Shown: one piece after another, positions 10,837-23,267 of the stretch
Layout of the letters: every line of letters begins with the position of its first letter
How positions within the stretch are numbered: the stretch's first letter is position 1
From: Rana temporaria
Taxonomy: Eukaryota > Chordata > Amphibia > Anura > Ranidae
Assembly: GCF_905171775.1 (NCBI RefSeq)
Contig: NC_053499.1
Coordinates: 139,969,422-140,033,421 of the forward strand
DNA length: 64,000 nucleotides
Reading direction: 5' to 3'
Notes under the pieces: generated by a model
The model's input: only the letters and a program-made list of their open reading frames with translations
Told to the model about the DNA's origin: nothing
Database searches by the model: none
Translations under genes and position numbers: made by a program

Positions 10837-12745
10837 ACCATCATTTGTGTCAGTAGGAGGTATGCTTCCCCATTGTTAATGTCAGTGGGATAAAAAATAC
10901 CCCACTGTTTGTGTAAATGGGAGAAATAATGTCCCACTTTTGGTGTCAGCAAAAAAGAAAGGTTTCTTATTGTTGGTATTAGTGGGAGGAATAGTTCCTG
11001 TTAGCAGTGGATAAAATCATGGCTCAATGGGTTGCATACAGGTAAGCAAAGGGCCACATCTGGACCATGGACCACAGTTTGGAGACCACTGGTCAAGACA
11101 GTGATTCAGTGAAGGGGAGCCAGAGACCATATCTCCCTACCAGGATGGTGTTTTGAAAGATGATTATTGGAGAATCAGTCAAAGGGCCGTCCTGTGAGCC
11201 ACAGAGATTCTTCTGGCCGTCACACTTGGGTACATCTCACTCTTCAAATATGACCTGTTGCTGGATATAAATCCTGGTTTTAAGTTATCCTACCATAAGA
11301 ACTTTCTTAAATTCTCAGCAAACTATTCAGTGACAGAAAAGCTATGTATATCTTACAATTGTTTTTTTTTGGGGGGGAATTCTTGTTTTTTTCGTGGTGA
11401 AGAAACGTATGGAAGTTGTGCAGAACATTTTTCTGGGTAGGAAAAAAGTGTCAAAGTTTCAATTTTCCGTGGCTCAGATTTTATGCAATTAAAGGTGAAG
11501 TTTACGTATGATATTTCTTGTATAATTACATTGATCAGGCTTGGACTGCAGAAGGGATGGTACTCAACACTAAACCCAGAAGACTGCTGCTATCACTATG
11601 GAAGCAACAACTGCTACATGGATTTGCAGCTTTCAATGGTTAGAGTTTCACCTTAAATATGTCTGATCTTTAATTATACTGTATTTACTGTTGTCATATG
11701 TAGAATTCTCATGCAAATTCAAGATGTGGGTGGAACATAATTATAGAGAATTAAAATTAAATTTTCAGAATGATTGATATTGCTATATGTGTAAGAATCT
11801 GACGACACAGTTGACAAGGCTGGCTTAGGCTGCAAAGTTGACAAGGCTGACTTGAACTCTAAAGGCTAAAGCATATTTCCGTGTTTGCTGTCAAATTCAA
11901 TAAACCACCACTATAGGTTGGTTATGTGTTCCCATAGAATATCTAAAAATAATATCTAAAAAAAAAAAACATTTCTTACCTTTGCCATTGTTTTTTTGGA
12001 GATATGGTTATAGAAATAGTTTGTTTTACATAGAAATCTATATGGCAGCTTGAATGGTTCAGAATAGCTTGCAATGTACAATTAGAGAACAGACTGAGTC
12101 AAAAAAGTACATTAATATAAAATGTATCGCCCAAAGCCCTGAGATCTCTAACTTATTGTTAGGACAGACAGTGGGCAAATTTGGTTCACAACTGTTATTG
12201 AGATCAGCCAGCACCGTACAGACAGGGATAACTATGATAAAGCAGCTATCCAGTCTCCTCTTTGACATAACATAGAAGGGGAAAACAACTGATCCCAGCA
12301 CCACCTATTTAGGCACTGTCAGCCTGCCTGGCTGCAGCTGGCCCTTTTACTAGCCCTCCTGGCTAACTTCTCCACAGTCCTCCCAGTCTGAACACTCACC
12401 AACCCACCTGGCTGACTTCTCAGATCTGCCAGATGTGCTGACCTGCTCCTGCTGTCCTTTCCTTGCCCCCGCACCTCCAGGAAGGGGTTCCTCCATGTGT
12501 TGTGAGGGATCCTTCCAGCTCCCGAGCCCCAGGTCCGAGGTCACCCCTCCAGACTAGGGGATTGGCTGGGGCCCTTATAAATATGCCAAGCAGCTCCTCC
12601 TAGCCGCCACCCATTATATCTGGAAGCTTCTCCAAGGTTCCAGAAAACAGGGGGAGGCACCAGAGTTGCTGCTTGCTGAGTCATCCCACTTCCCTGTGTC
12701 ACTCAACCCTGACCCAGATTCAACCCAGGCCTGGCTCTCAGCCAA
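10837..12745 (+). repeat. 1909-bp tandem duplication, copy 2
   Basis: Head-to-tail second copy. The sequence ACCAT lies at the start of copy 1, at the junction and after the end of copy 2 (12746-12750). That 5-bp microhomology is what template switching or end joining would leave. The near identity means the event is young, or the assembly duplicated the segment. Confidence 0.97.
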
Positions 12746-12750
12746 ACCAT

Positions 12751-14585
12751 TTTACCTATATTAACAGCCAACTTTTTACACCTAGCACACTAGCTAGAGG
12801 GTGCGACACTAGCTACTTGGCTTTTGTTCTGGCTCCAAGAATTTAATGCTCCCTGAGTTACTTACCATGAACACGTGTAGGGATTTGGAAGTAGCTAAGT
12901 ATCCGATGGTTCTACTGGCAGGATGAACAGATATTTTAAAAAAGGTCCCAGGGAATAATTAGAGCAACAGGGAGCCCAATGTTACCGTTATGGGCAGCCT
13001 ACATCACATATGTGATTTTACAGTTTGACCAGTTCTTTTTTACGAAGCCGAGTGAGGCTTTAATGTGTTTTATTGCTGTGTCTTGATTTAGTAGAATTGT
13101 CCCTCACTTCCTGCTCTGGCACTCATCAAAATGTGTTTTACTTCCTGTTCTGGCAATTAGGAAACAAGGATACATCTGTCAAATGGGAATACAGATAACA
13201 ATAAAGATTTGGCAGACATTCTAACCTGTTCCCACTCTATCTAAGGCTTTAATTTGACTGGATAGCTGCCATTTTGTTTTCACATTGGAAAATAACTGCG
13301 CATTAGCAGCACAAAGCCAGATATTTTTTAACAGATATTCAGTGTCCTTTCAATCTTTTGCATGCGTTAAGCAAAAATTGCACTTTTAGGTCAATGCCTC
13401 TGTACAGATATAAATGGAAATTTTTTTATAGCATAATTACAAAGCCAATTATAATCATTTCACATAATTATGGTATTCTTTTGTTCAATCATAATTAAAT
13501 GAAGAAGAACGAAAATATAAACTATGATTTGTTAATGTATTGTGGTGTTTATGTGAATTAGAATTACCAGTGTGTGGTTTTTGCTTGACAAGTTAGTGTG
13601 TGTTTCGTCTTTTTCGTCTATTGGGAATGATCAAACTGTTATAACAATCTATAAATGTGATACTCCAGTCTGTGCTCAGTGTTCCCTCTGAGCCCTAGCC
13701 CTAATTTGGAGGGGCTTTCTCATTTCTGGAACCAAATCCACCCATTCCCTCAATTTTATCAGTTGTCCTTTTGTTTTGTCTTACATATAGTCCATTATAA
13801 AAGTACTATTTAACTACCAAAAGTGCCATACTACACTACGGAGGTTGATTTAAACATTACTATCTTCCTGTTTGAGGTTGCTTCAACACTCCCAACATTA
13901 GAACTAAGCCCCACCCACAATTAATGTTGTCCTTAAGCGTGCCAACAGTGATTGGGCCCCAACACTAGCCGAGTGCAACATTTTTTATTTAAATATCTTC
14001 CTCAATAGCCACAGAGGATACAAATACACTTTGTAGGTGAGCGAGGAGATGGGACGTCTACTCTGAAAGGTCATATCTCGGAGTCGCCTAGTCTGGTCTG
14101 GATTCCAATGGTGATTACTAGTGTATGGATACCGCTGGTTGAAGATAATCTTGTGGGCTGCTGCTGGATTTGTCTTTATGCTTATTATTTACTGAATTCT
14201 GGTAAGAGTCAGTATTATTTGTGGTGGAGGTCTCCTGTTTGTTCTAAACACAGAGTGGTCGTTATCACTGTTACCTAAGGATTCCTTTCATCACTACACC
14301 TGTGGACTGCTTTATAACCGCTTGGCTTGTTTGAACTGTCAATTTGCCCATACTAAACTGAAGAGACATTTATGCCATTCAGTAGTTATTCACAATATGC
14401 ACCTACCCTATTGAGGGTGTTTATCATCATACATAGAATTGTTTATTTTCACAAACTGTTTATTTTCACTAATCACTGGTGTTTCACTTTATTTATATTA
14501 ATTTCAATTAGCGCGACTTCCCTTTTTTACACTTTGTATACACCAAACGTCTTTCCAAACAGAGATTTTATTTTGTGAAGGTGGT
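12751..14585. other. AT-rich DNA, nothing assignable
   Basis: Open frames are short and without protein features. The stretch at 13050-13170 with two 'cacttcctg' blocks resembles a dispersed repeat also seen near 62360. I cannot support a gene. Confidence 0.5.
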
Positions 14586-14589
14586 GGTG

Positions 14590-15335
14590 ACATCACTGTG
14601 CTGCACATAGTTGGTGACAAAAACAGAGCTGTGGAAGGGGCCCAACAGGTCTGCCCACTACAGGTGGGGTGGGGACAAGACCAGTCACCCTGTACAAAAA
14701 GAGAGAGCAGCAGTAACTGTCATTATTGTAATATGTAAGGGACAGGGCCACCTGGCATCATCACCCGGTGGCACTGCCCCTTGTGACATCACTGACCCAG
14801 CATGCACTGGTTGGTGTCGATGTTCCATAGGGATGGTGCCACCAGATGGCTCTGCCCCATTTCCTATTTAGGAACTGTCAGACAGCGGAGCAGGCAGGTG
14901 GTGGCGGGGAGCCTTTGTCGCGGTTGGAGCTTTTTTCATGTCCAGCCATGTGGTGGGCATTTTGATTGACGATGGATCTGCATTGGGGGACACTGTTTTT
15001 TATTTTGAATAAAGGAGTTGTCAAAAACTCTGTGTGCGTTTTTATTTCTTTTTGAAAAAAATTTGGGTGAATGAGTAGGGGTACAATGTTCCCCATACAC
15101 ATTCACATGGGGGGCTGGATCTGGAGGCCCCTTGTTAAAGGGGGCTTCCAGATTCCAATAAGCCCCCTGCCCACAGACTCCTACAACCACAGCCCAGGGT
15201 TGTGGAGAAGAGGCTCTTGTCCCTATTAATATAGGGACAAGGTGCTTTGGGGGTGGGGGGGATACCCCACGCTGTTTTTCCCCCCATTTTTGTATTACCA
15301 TGATTAGATGTCAGCAGGGACAGTTGATGACTCAA
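14590..15335. repeat. GC-richer dispersed repeat candidate
   Basis: Contains short repeated blocks (ccacctggcatcatcacc, gtgccaccagatggc) and a G-rich section (15090-15290) of the kind I associate with abundant frog repeats. The minus-strand frame at 14936-15301 is proline-rich and low complexity and is not treated as a gene. Confidence 0.4.
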
Positions 15336-15339
15336 CTGC

Positions 15340-16430
15340 TGACAGTTGATGACTCATTCATTGTTAAGGATGTAACAGCCGGCTTCCCGACCCACTCTTT
15401 AACGACCAGCTATTCACTGTGGTGAGGTGCGATCAGTTGCATGGCTCCAGCCATTCAGGGCTTAGAATGCACCGTGCAGCGCTGCCAACATGGCCATCAG
15501 CACTGAGGAGCCTGCCAACATGCCCTGGGCTCCTAAGAACTGTAGTTCTACAACACACAGTCTGCTGCATGAAAAGGGAAGGCAGTCAGCAAGGTGTGGG
15601 AAAGTGCCTCTGTTCCTAATTCCAGCAAAACTGCTACAAACTTTGTCCTCGAGCCTTCCACATGTTGAGGGATTGCTGAGACTTGCAGTCCTCCCAGAAG
15701 ATATCAGAAAACTCTGCAGGAACACAAGGAGAGAAGGGAGGGCAGTGCCATCTGAGTGCAGTATTATAACACCTTTAATACAAGTTGTCAGAGAGCAACA
15801 CACAATTTAGCAGGTACAACAGCGCATGTAGTATTAATGTGGTTCATCCGCTCTGGAGGGAGAGACATGGGGCTGATGGAAGGCTGAGTGGCCGCTGGTC
15901 CTGGCCACACCGGTGGTTCCTGGCGCTTCCTAAATTCTCCGAAGCTGATGACATCACATCTGGGTCAGAAGTGGAGCAGGCGGTGTGCGTTCAATTAAGT
16001 GCTTATTTACTATAGAGAAGTGTCTACACAGGGAAAGAGACCATAAACATGACCTCCACCACAGGATGATGGCTAATGAAAGTGACTGCTAGGGGAGGGG
16101 GAGGAAATTCGACCAAATCTATGTCCAGAACCCCTTTAGAGCCATAATGCTGCAAGCTGGTGGCGGCCCCCCATGGTCACTCCCTCATCCCAATGTCGGT
16201 TAGTCACCGGGACTCTGGTGGGAAGAAGCGCTGCCCAGCCACTCATGAGCGCCCCCCTTCATATGGTGTGCATGGCACTTGCCATATCTGCCATACCTTG
16301 GATACCCCACTGAGTGTATGGCCAGCTTTAGAACTTGCTATCTTCTGGAGAGGCATTAGGTAATGTATTTTACCTCTTCTTTTGCAGCAGGCATTATTCA
16401 GATTTTGTTTTTCAATGTCAATGTCCATTT
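15340..16430. other. No recognisable gene or classified repeat
   Basis: Overlapping open frames on both strands at 15462-15810 are shadows of each other and lack domain signals. The segment may be an uncharacterised dispersed repeat. Confidence 0.4.
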
Positions 16431-16431
16431 A

Positions 16432-17135
16432 GCATACCTCCCACACGGTCGGTCCATCCGATGAGAACGGTCCGAAGGACTGTTTTTATTGGTTAACCGA
16501 TGAAGCAGACTGATGTGCTTACACACCACGAGTCCAACGCGGTGACGTAAAACACGACGTGCAGAGAAAAATTAAGTTCAATGCTTCCAATCATGCGTCG
16601 ACTTGATTCTGAGCATGCGCGAGTTTGGAACCGATGCTTTTGCGTACTAACCATCGGTTTTGACCTATCGGTTAGGCGTCCATCAGTTGAATTTTAAAGC
16701 AAGTTCTCTTTTTTTGGACCGAAGGACAACTGACCGATGGGGCCCACACACGGTCAGTTTGGACCGATTAAACTGAACTTCAGTCCGTTTTCATCGGTTT
16801 TGTCCGATCGTGTGTACAAGGCCTAACAGCAAAAGGATGCAGGCATAGGACACAACCCCTTGTCACGCCCCCTTAAAGAGACTTTTACAAAAAAACAAGA
16901 TTGGTTAAACCCACAAGTGTTTTTTTTTACACTACTATTCCTTTATATTGGCTTTTGGAATTTACAAATGCAGCAATTTAGAAATCTGATGAAAGTTTTT
17001 GGGCTGGAAAACACCTTTTGATAGATAAAAAGGGCATTTTATATATAACTATATAGATCAGACCAAAAAGAGGGACAAATGAGGAGGAATGAGGGACAGA
17101 GGGACATAGCTCCAAATCAGGGACAGTCCCTCAAA
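16432..17135. mobile_element. Dispersed DNA element, interrupted by a MITE
   Basis: The right portion (16830-17135) is closely similar to 42452-42755, sharing 'aaaaaacaagattg', 'gcaatttagaaat', 'gatagataaaaag' and the terminal 'agggaca' blocks. The left edge TACCTCCCA is separated from the body by the inserted element at 16444-16826. Class uncertain. Confidence 0.6.
16444..16826. mobile_element. MITE with GATCGTGTGTACAAGGCC-type ends
   Basis: The right end reads CGATCGTGTGTACAAGGCC, followed by TA. The left end has CACACGGTCGG and the body is rich in CCGATxGG blocks in both orientations. Similar ends occur at 34381-34763, 35568-35645 and 60020-60121, so this is a dispersed family. It sits inside another repeat and is the younger of the two. 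Confidence 0.65.
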
Positions 17136-17140
17136 ATCAA

Positions 17141-17990
17141 TCCGATAAATAATAGGACATATGTGTATGATCACAGCAGAACTAAGCAGCAGATTTCATT
17201 GTACAAAGTACCAGGCTGCATTTGGTACCTGTGAAAAGGCAGAGAGGTGCCCCCTCCTCCATCCATGTAATTTTCCTAATGAGTGTGTCAGTGATATGGG
17301 AAACTCGTATTATGGCCATCATCCACAAGACACGGCTCTCTGCAATGCAGTGAGATTCAGACTTGTGTCAGTATCTTCCGGACAGCCCTGATATCGTTGT
17401 CTCTAGCGGCCCAGGCTGGTCTCATGCCTTCCTCCTTATGTTAATTAGTGGCACGCATGCACTGCTGCTCGGACTGAAATTGAATACCAATGCCAGCTTC
17501 ATCCAGTCTGTCATTTCTGAGCCTCCTCCGAGTGTATTTCTACCAGCTTCTCCTCGCTGCTTGATGCTTCAGGCTAGGAGAATAAAAAATCCCAATAAAA
17601 CGGGAGTGAGGCTCTTTTTCCTCCCCATGCCCCTGGGATCCTCAGTCTCATTTCAGTTCTCTGTAGGGGGCACCCATTGCTAACACGTAACATCTGGCCT
17701 GCGAGACCTTAAGATCGGAGACAACAAACCCATTATTGTCACTTGCTTGTTATTTTTCTTTTCAAGCAAAATATGATCGCACATAAACATTGTACTTCGG
17801 CATGTACACCCTGTCTGCGCCGGGAAGGGCTGCAGAGCGCGGCGAGGAGTAGAATTGTGCGTTTGGACTGAACAAGATGGTTTGTAAGTGAAGGCTAATG
17901 TCTGCAAAATATTGACATACAGAGTATAGTAACCCCTTCATGACGGAGAGTAAAATAAATCTTAACGCCAGTTTTGCAACTTTGAAGTGT
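17141..17990. other. Repeat-free island, possible conserved non-coding DNA
   Basis: Mixed-composition sequence without repeat motifs and with TTAATTAG-type homeodomain-like sites. Open frames at 17161-17391 and 17363-17683 have no domain features. Only cross-species alignment could show constraint. Confidence 0.3.
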
Positions 17991-18133
17991 ATCCAGGCAA
18001 ATTATTCCATGTTTTTTTTTTTTTTCAGGACAAATTGGGCTTTCATTTGGTGGTAAAAGGCAATGGATATCTTCTTCTTTTCTGTTTATTATCAAAAGAA
18101 GGGTGGCACAAAACAGTCAAAAATAAAAAAAAA

Positions 18134-18555
18134 TGTAACCGTTTGCCGACCAGCCGCTGTTATTATACGGTGGCAGGTCGGCACGATCCCACGAGCCGTC
18201 ATAGCTGTACATTGGCTCCTTTAAGCAGGATAGCAGGTGCACACGCTGGCCCGCTGTATTGCGGGGGTGTCGATGCCCGTGGCCGGCAGTCGTAGTGACC
18301 TCCGGCCATACACGATCGTGGGCACGAGAGGCAGAACAGGGACGTGTGTGTGTGTAAACACACAAATCCCTGTTCTGCGAGGATAGGAGAGGCAGGTCAT
18401 GAGTTACTAATAGCTAGGAACCACAATCTGTCATCTCCAATTGTCACTCCCCTACCCCCGCAGTTAGAACACACACTGATGAAAACAGTTAAACCATTGA
18501 TCGCCCCCTACCCCGCTGTCCGTGGGGGTATCCCAGTGCGCATGCTCGAAATTAA
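18134..18555 (+). mobile_element. 5' part of a TTAA-type (piggyBac-like) element
   Basis: Begins TAACCGTTTGCCGACC, close to the TTAACCACTTGCC ends seen at 24159 and 53061. It runs into a GGCCAGATTC-family MITE, so it is truncated or interrupted. A short G/T stretch at 18340-18365 forms an inverted pair around the 'ccctgttctgc' blocks. Confidence 0.5.
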
Positions 18556-19003
18556 CCGCAACAAGCCGTAACGTTACGACGTGAACGTCATTCTACGCAA
18601 AGCCCTATTCGCGAACGACTTACGCAAACAACGTAAAAAATTCCAAATTCGACGCGGGAACGACGGCCATACTTAACATTGAGTACGCCTCATATAGCAG
18701 GGGTAACTATATGCCGAAAAAAGCCTTACGGAAACGACATAAAAAAAATGCGCCGGCCGGACATATGTTCGTGGATCGCCGTATCTAGCTAATTTGCATA
18801 CTCAACGTGGAATTCGACTGAAACGCCACCTAGCGGCCAGTGTAAATATGCACCTACGATCCGACGGCATACTAAGACGTACGCCAGTCGGATCGAGCCC
18901 AGATTCAGTCATATCTTGTTTTGTGGATACAAAACAAATCATTTTAAAAATTACGTGGCGTATCCATAGATATGCCGGCGTAATTCGTTTGTGGATCTGG
19001 CCC
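18556..19003. mobile_element. GGGCCAGATTCA-family MITE, copy 1
   Basis: CpG-rich body with repeated TACGCAAA, ACGACG and CGCCACCTAGCGGCCAG blocks and a right end GGATCTGGCCC. It shares these blocks with the copies at 27452, 30133, 32711, 36625, 37604 and 62938. The left end is not clear. Confidence 0.7.
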
Positions 19004-20100
19004 AAGATGTGTATTTTACATGCAGTGAATGTTAATTTCTTAACATTCTTTCTCCCCGAAGAATACAAAAGAAAGACATGAAAAATGATGACACAATTAT
19101 TGGTTGGTCCCTTGCTCCAAATATCTTCTTCTCTAGCCCCAAGCTAATGTTAACTCTCCATAAAGCAAGTCTAAATATACTGGACTTTTTTTTCTGATAT
19201 GACTTCATTAAGCAGGCCCCCAAATAACCTTTTGGATTTTTTTTTTTTTGGCCGCATGGTGGAATTGCTTTCCCCTAGTCTCCAGAAAAGACCTATTATG
19301 AACTGTACTGTGGCAATTCCTTGGGGTACAATTAATTTAAAAGCTCAAGTGAGAACTCTTGATTCTGACCTTGGATTTGCTATCATATAATAACCATTAT
19401 CCCTTGAGGTAAATGCAATATGTATCTTTAACTTTATTGCACTGTATGGTTCACTGTGCTTTTTTTCTTTAGCATATGTAAGACATTTTTCAAGAAAAAT
19501 ATGTTCAGAAATTATTGAATATAATAAAAAAAATTTATCTTTGGAAAAGAGCCATTTGTAAGCATGGCATTCATTTATTAAAGTTGTGGAGTCCCTTCTA
19601 GGTTAGGGTCTAGAACGCACATCTGGGAGTCTAATGACAAAGGCTTATGTTGACCTGCACTTTAAATCCTTTTTCTATTGGCTGAATCTCGAGGATGGAT
19701 TTCAATTATGTTTTCCCAAAGCACTTGTAAGGTGACTTTTCTATAGCTACAAATCTTTGCATTCCTAACACATTTTATTAGTTATCTAAGGACTTGTATA
19801 CACGGCATGTGTTTGCATCAGATCTGATTTGCTTCCCATAAAAATCTATAAGAATGCAAAAGAAAGTCAAATAGAGGTGAAAGAATGCTCCTTAAAGAGG
19901 AACCACAATGTGCTCACATATATTGGAATAAAAACATCTTTGCCATTCTAAAGCTTCTCTCCAACAACTTTGTATATCATTTTATATATACTGTGATTCT
20001 GTACTTGCCAAATATGCTGCAGAAATCTCCCTCCACTGAGTCTGGCTGCAGCCATTTTAACTATGGGCAGCTGAACCTGCTGCCTGTTCACTTCCTGGAT
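19004..20100. other. No gene or classified repeat seen
   Basis: AT-rich non-coding sequence. Short frames only. Confidence 0.5.
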
Positions 20101-20104
20101 TGAC

Positions 20105-20400
20105 ACAGACACACATAGGCACACAGACACACACACAAACACATACACATATATACAGACACACACATATACAGACTCACACATATATACAGACACACAC
20201 ACACACACATATATATACAGACACACACATAATACTCATATTTACAGACATACACATATATACAGACACACACATATATACAGACTCACACACATATACA
20301 GACACACACATACACATATATACAGACACACACATAATACTCATATTTACAGACATACACATATATACAGACACACACACACATATATATATACTGTATA
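20105..20400. repeat. (CA)n/(TA)n compound microsatellite, left block
   Basis: Irregular tandem ACACACATATATACAG units. Open frames on both strands here are low-complexity artefacts. It continues beyond the inserted element at 20401-20883. Confidence 0.95.
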
Positions 20401-20883
20401 CACCCTGTTTCCCCAAAAATAAGACCTACCCTGAAAATAAGACCTAGCGTTATTTTCCAGGAGGGCTGCAATATAAGCCCTACCCTGAAAATAAGCCCTA
20501 GTTAAAAATGCTTGTAAAATCCTAAAATCCACTCTATTACAGTATTATATAATGTACAATGTGTGTGTTTCTGTAATATAATTGCTGAGGAAGCGAGCTC
20601 CGGCGGTTAACAGAAGCACAGAGCGTCTTTATAACAAAGGAATTTGGCACAATTATACTACAGAAACACACACGTACATTATATAATACTGTAATAGAGT
20701 GGATTTTAGGATTTTATAAGCATTTTAACTCAGTTCACACTGGGGATTTCTGACAGGCAGGGAGGGAGAGGGGGAGAGAAGACATCACATTACATAGTAA
20801 GACCTACCCCGAAAATAAGCCCTACTGTGTCTTTTGTTGGCATAATTAATATAAGACCCGGGCTTATTTTCGGGGAAACACGG
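20401..20883. mobile_element. Foldback MITE inserted in a microsatellite
   Basis: Ends are inverted: left CACCCTGTTTCCCCAAAA, right TTTTCGGGGAAACACGG, each next to TA. Inside, about 80-bp arms (20507-20586 and 20650-20730) are inverted copies containing TCCACTCTATTACAG and CTGTAATAGAGTGGA. The 'AATAAGACCTACCCTGAAAAT' type motif repeats near both ends. A TA target fits Tc1/mariner-type insertion, but in a TA-rich context this is weak. Confidence 0.75.
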
Positions 20884-20917
<34 letters not shown>

Positions 20918-21027
20918 CATACACATAAATACAGACACATACACACACACACACACACATACACATATATACAGACACACACACATATATATATATATAT
21001 ACAGACACACACATAAACATATATACA

Positions 21028-21061
<34 letters not shown>

Positions 21062-21112
21062 AACATATATACAGACACACTCACATACACATATATACAG
21101 ACACACTCACAC
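20884..21112. repeat. (CA)n/(TA)n compound microsatellite, right block
   Basis: Same ACACA/TATA motif as the block left of the MITE, so both blocks were probably one array before insertion. Confidence 0.95.
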
Positions 21113-21287
21113 CACTGCTTGCCTGCACATTTCTTCTTTCTCAATGAATACACATGGATCTCTGCAGTCTCCTCCTATCTCTGTCCTCATCCAGCCCCCT
21201 CCAGCACTGCAGCTCTCCTTGGCTCTCATATGACTCATCCCTCCTGCACTCTCATGCCCCCCTACTAGCAAACTCACAAGAGTAAGG

Positions 21288-21548
21288 TTACTTGCACACT
21301 AGGGCATCGCGGGCGTTGGCCGTAAAACTCTGCTATGTTTAACTGCGATTTACCATCGTTTTTGCCGTGCTTTTCGGTTTCATTTAATCCCCAAAAACAC
21401 AGGTTAAAACCTCCAGTGCTTTGCCGGCGCTTTGGAGGGGCTTCCCATTGATTTCAATGGGCAGGGACGCTTTAGGACCGGTGTATTCAAGGTGCTTTGC
21501 AGGCGCTATTTTTAGCATTATAGCGCCCCAGTGTGAAAGTAGCCTGAG
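21288..21548. mobile_element. Small MITE with GGTTACTTGCACACT ends
   Basis: Left end GGTTACTTGCACACTAGGGC and right end GCCCCAGTGTGAAAGTAGCC are imperfect inverted copies around a GC-rich, gene-free body of about 260 bp. Confidence 0.55.
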
Positions 21549-21644
21549 AGAGAGAGCTGAGCATGATGTCATAAGCCTAGGCAAATTACCAGACAATGAA
21601 GAGGAAGTGGCCTGTATAAGGTATTTACTGGCAAAAAAATAAAT

Positions 21645-22101
21645 ATGTTTTACTATCCAAAGTTAAAACAACAAGGTCTGGCCTGGTTGCGCTTCCATGG
21701 GAGGCTCTATGTTTGGGGCAATTTGAAATTCCACAGTGGGATGGATTGTAGCTGTCCTCGGGAGGAGTGTGCAGATGAGGAGGAGACTATGGACCATTTT
21801 CTGCTTTGCTGCCCTTTTAACATAGAAGTGTACAAACAGGTGGGGCGGGCCCTTCATGTTCCTCTCCTCTCCAAGCTGGGTTATGCTGAGTGGGTATATG
21901 GAGCATTCAATACTGGTGGAGTTTTTTGTTAGGATACACTTTTTTTAGCTAGCCTAGTAGTCTGTTATTTCAATCTTCCCTGTTGAGGTGGTGGTGTATG
22001 ACATTTTGCATGAGGTGGGGAAGATTCGGGAGCTTGAGAGAGACAAGCGGGGTCAGGGGGCTTGGTTGAAGGCATGGAGGGGTTTCAAGCCTCCCTGACT
22101 G
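21645..22101 (+). pseudogene. Tx1/L1-like LINE ORF2, C-terminal remnant
   Basis: The 95-residue frame contains CSCPREECADEEETMDHFLL then CCPFN: paired cysteines, an acidic run, His, and a second Cys-Pro. This is the cysteine/histidine motif after the reverse transcriptase in L1/Tx1-type elements, followed by a YAEWVYGAF block. A stop at 21930 and a frameshift separate it from a second in-frame block (about 21990-22100) ending AWLKAWRGFKPP, which suits the ORF2 C-terminus. Endonuclease and reverse transcriptase are absent, as in a 5'-truncated LINE. The 3' untranslated part probably extends to about 22370. Confidence 0.65.
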
Positions 22102-22469
22102 CCAGGAGTCTCTTTCCCGGGTGTGGCTGTCTGTCTCTTATCACCCTAGATTAATATTATTATTTTCTTTTATACATTTTTGATAAATGGCTGCGTAGAT
22201 AGGTGATGGGTTGTGCATCTTAAGCCCTCTCTACATTTTTGGTAGTGGACTATGTATATATTATGAACATCGATGTGTATTTCTTTGATTTCTGTTGAAG
22301 TTTTGTACTATGGTTTCGTTTTTTACTTTTGTATAAAATTGGTTGCTTGATTCTTTTCATTAAAAGATCTACAGATAGTGGAAGTTTTTTTTTAGCTTAA
22401 TACAAAGATTGCTTAAGGGCAGGGCAGTTTGAAGGAATTTGGGGGCCCCAAGCAAAGAAAAAAAAATGT

Positions 22470-22629
22470 GTAGTTTTCGGCAACAATCCCCCCCCCCCCC
22501 AGGCCTTAACTTAATAAAATTCAGTAGTCCCTCCGTTTCTCAACATTTTCAAGTTGAGAAGCGGGGGGGGGGGGGCATACTGCATTTTATTAAGTTAAGG
22601 CCTGTGGGGGGATTGCTGCCGAAAACTAC
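22470..22629. repeat. Imperfect 160-bp inverted repeat with C/G runs
   Basis: The left arm starts GTAGTTTTCGGCAACAATCC and the right arm is its inverse, ending GGATTGCTGCCGAAAACTAC. Arms are about 75 bp and share AGGCCTTAACTTAATAAAAT. A poly-C run and a poly-G run lie inside opposite arms and would pair in a hairpin. Confidence 0.85.
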
Positions 22630-23146
22630 ATTACTACAGTTGTTATGATATCTTACAATCTCTAGCCTGCATACAACATAGTGTAATATATTGCAATGTG
22701 TAGTGTGCATATATAGAAATCTATCCCCTCCCCCAGTGATCATAGGATACTCTCATACTTTCTAGTAAGGTGAAGTTTGTATATCCATTTACCAGAGTGT
22801 GATCGATGTCTCCTCTGTGGGTCATGATGGGTGGATGTGGTGGTGGGGTGGGGTGGGGTTCAGGTCTTTGCATTACTACAATGTTTTTCTCAGCTTCTCA
22901 TGCACTGATTGCATATAGACAGCCAGCTGTGTATAATAAAGTCCTCCCGGCGCTCAGCCTTAGTTGGCTTCTCTCCTCTACTCAGCAGCACTTTAGTGGA
23001 GGAGGAAGTATGAACGTGTATGGGCAGCATTCCTCTCCCCACCATCCAGGATACCGCTATCCCCCCCCCCCCCCTGCACAAGACACTCTACAATGATAAC
23101 TTCAGCCTCACAAGACTGAATTCCACACGCCGGCATACGTTGGCGT

Positions 23147-23267
23147 CCGCGCGGCAGGAGATTCAGTTTGCTGTTCCTGGCCAGACTGAAAGGAAGTGAG
23201 CACTCAATGTGTGCACTTCCTGTCAGACCGGCTGGGAACAGAAAACTGAATCTCCTGTACCGCGCGG
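23147..23267. repeat. Imperfect inverted repeat, arms about 50 bp
   Basis: CCGCGCGG at both extremes, then AGGAGATTCAGTTT and its inverse AAACTGAATCTCCT, with loop-proximal GGAAGTG/CACTTCC. The GC-rich surroundings carry GGGGGCCCCAAGCA motifs at 22440 and 23343, possibly one dispersed family. Confidence 0.8.

Noticed and set aside
20105..21153. Thr/His-, Cys/Val- and Tyr/Ile-rich frames of up to 122 residues
   Set aside because: They are products of (CA)n and (TA)n repeats on the two strands.
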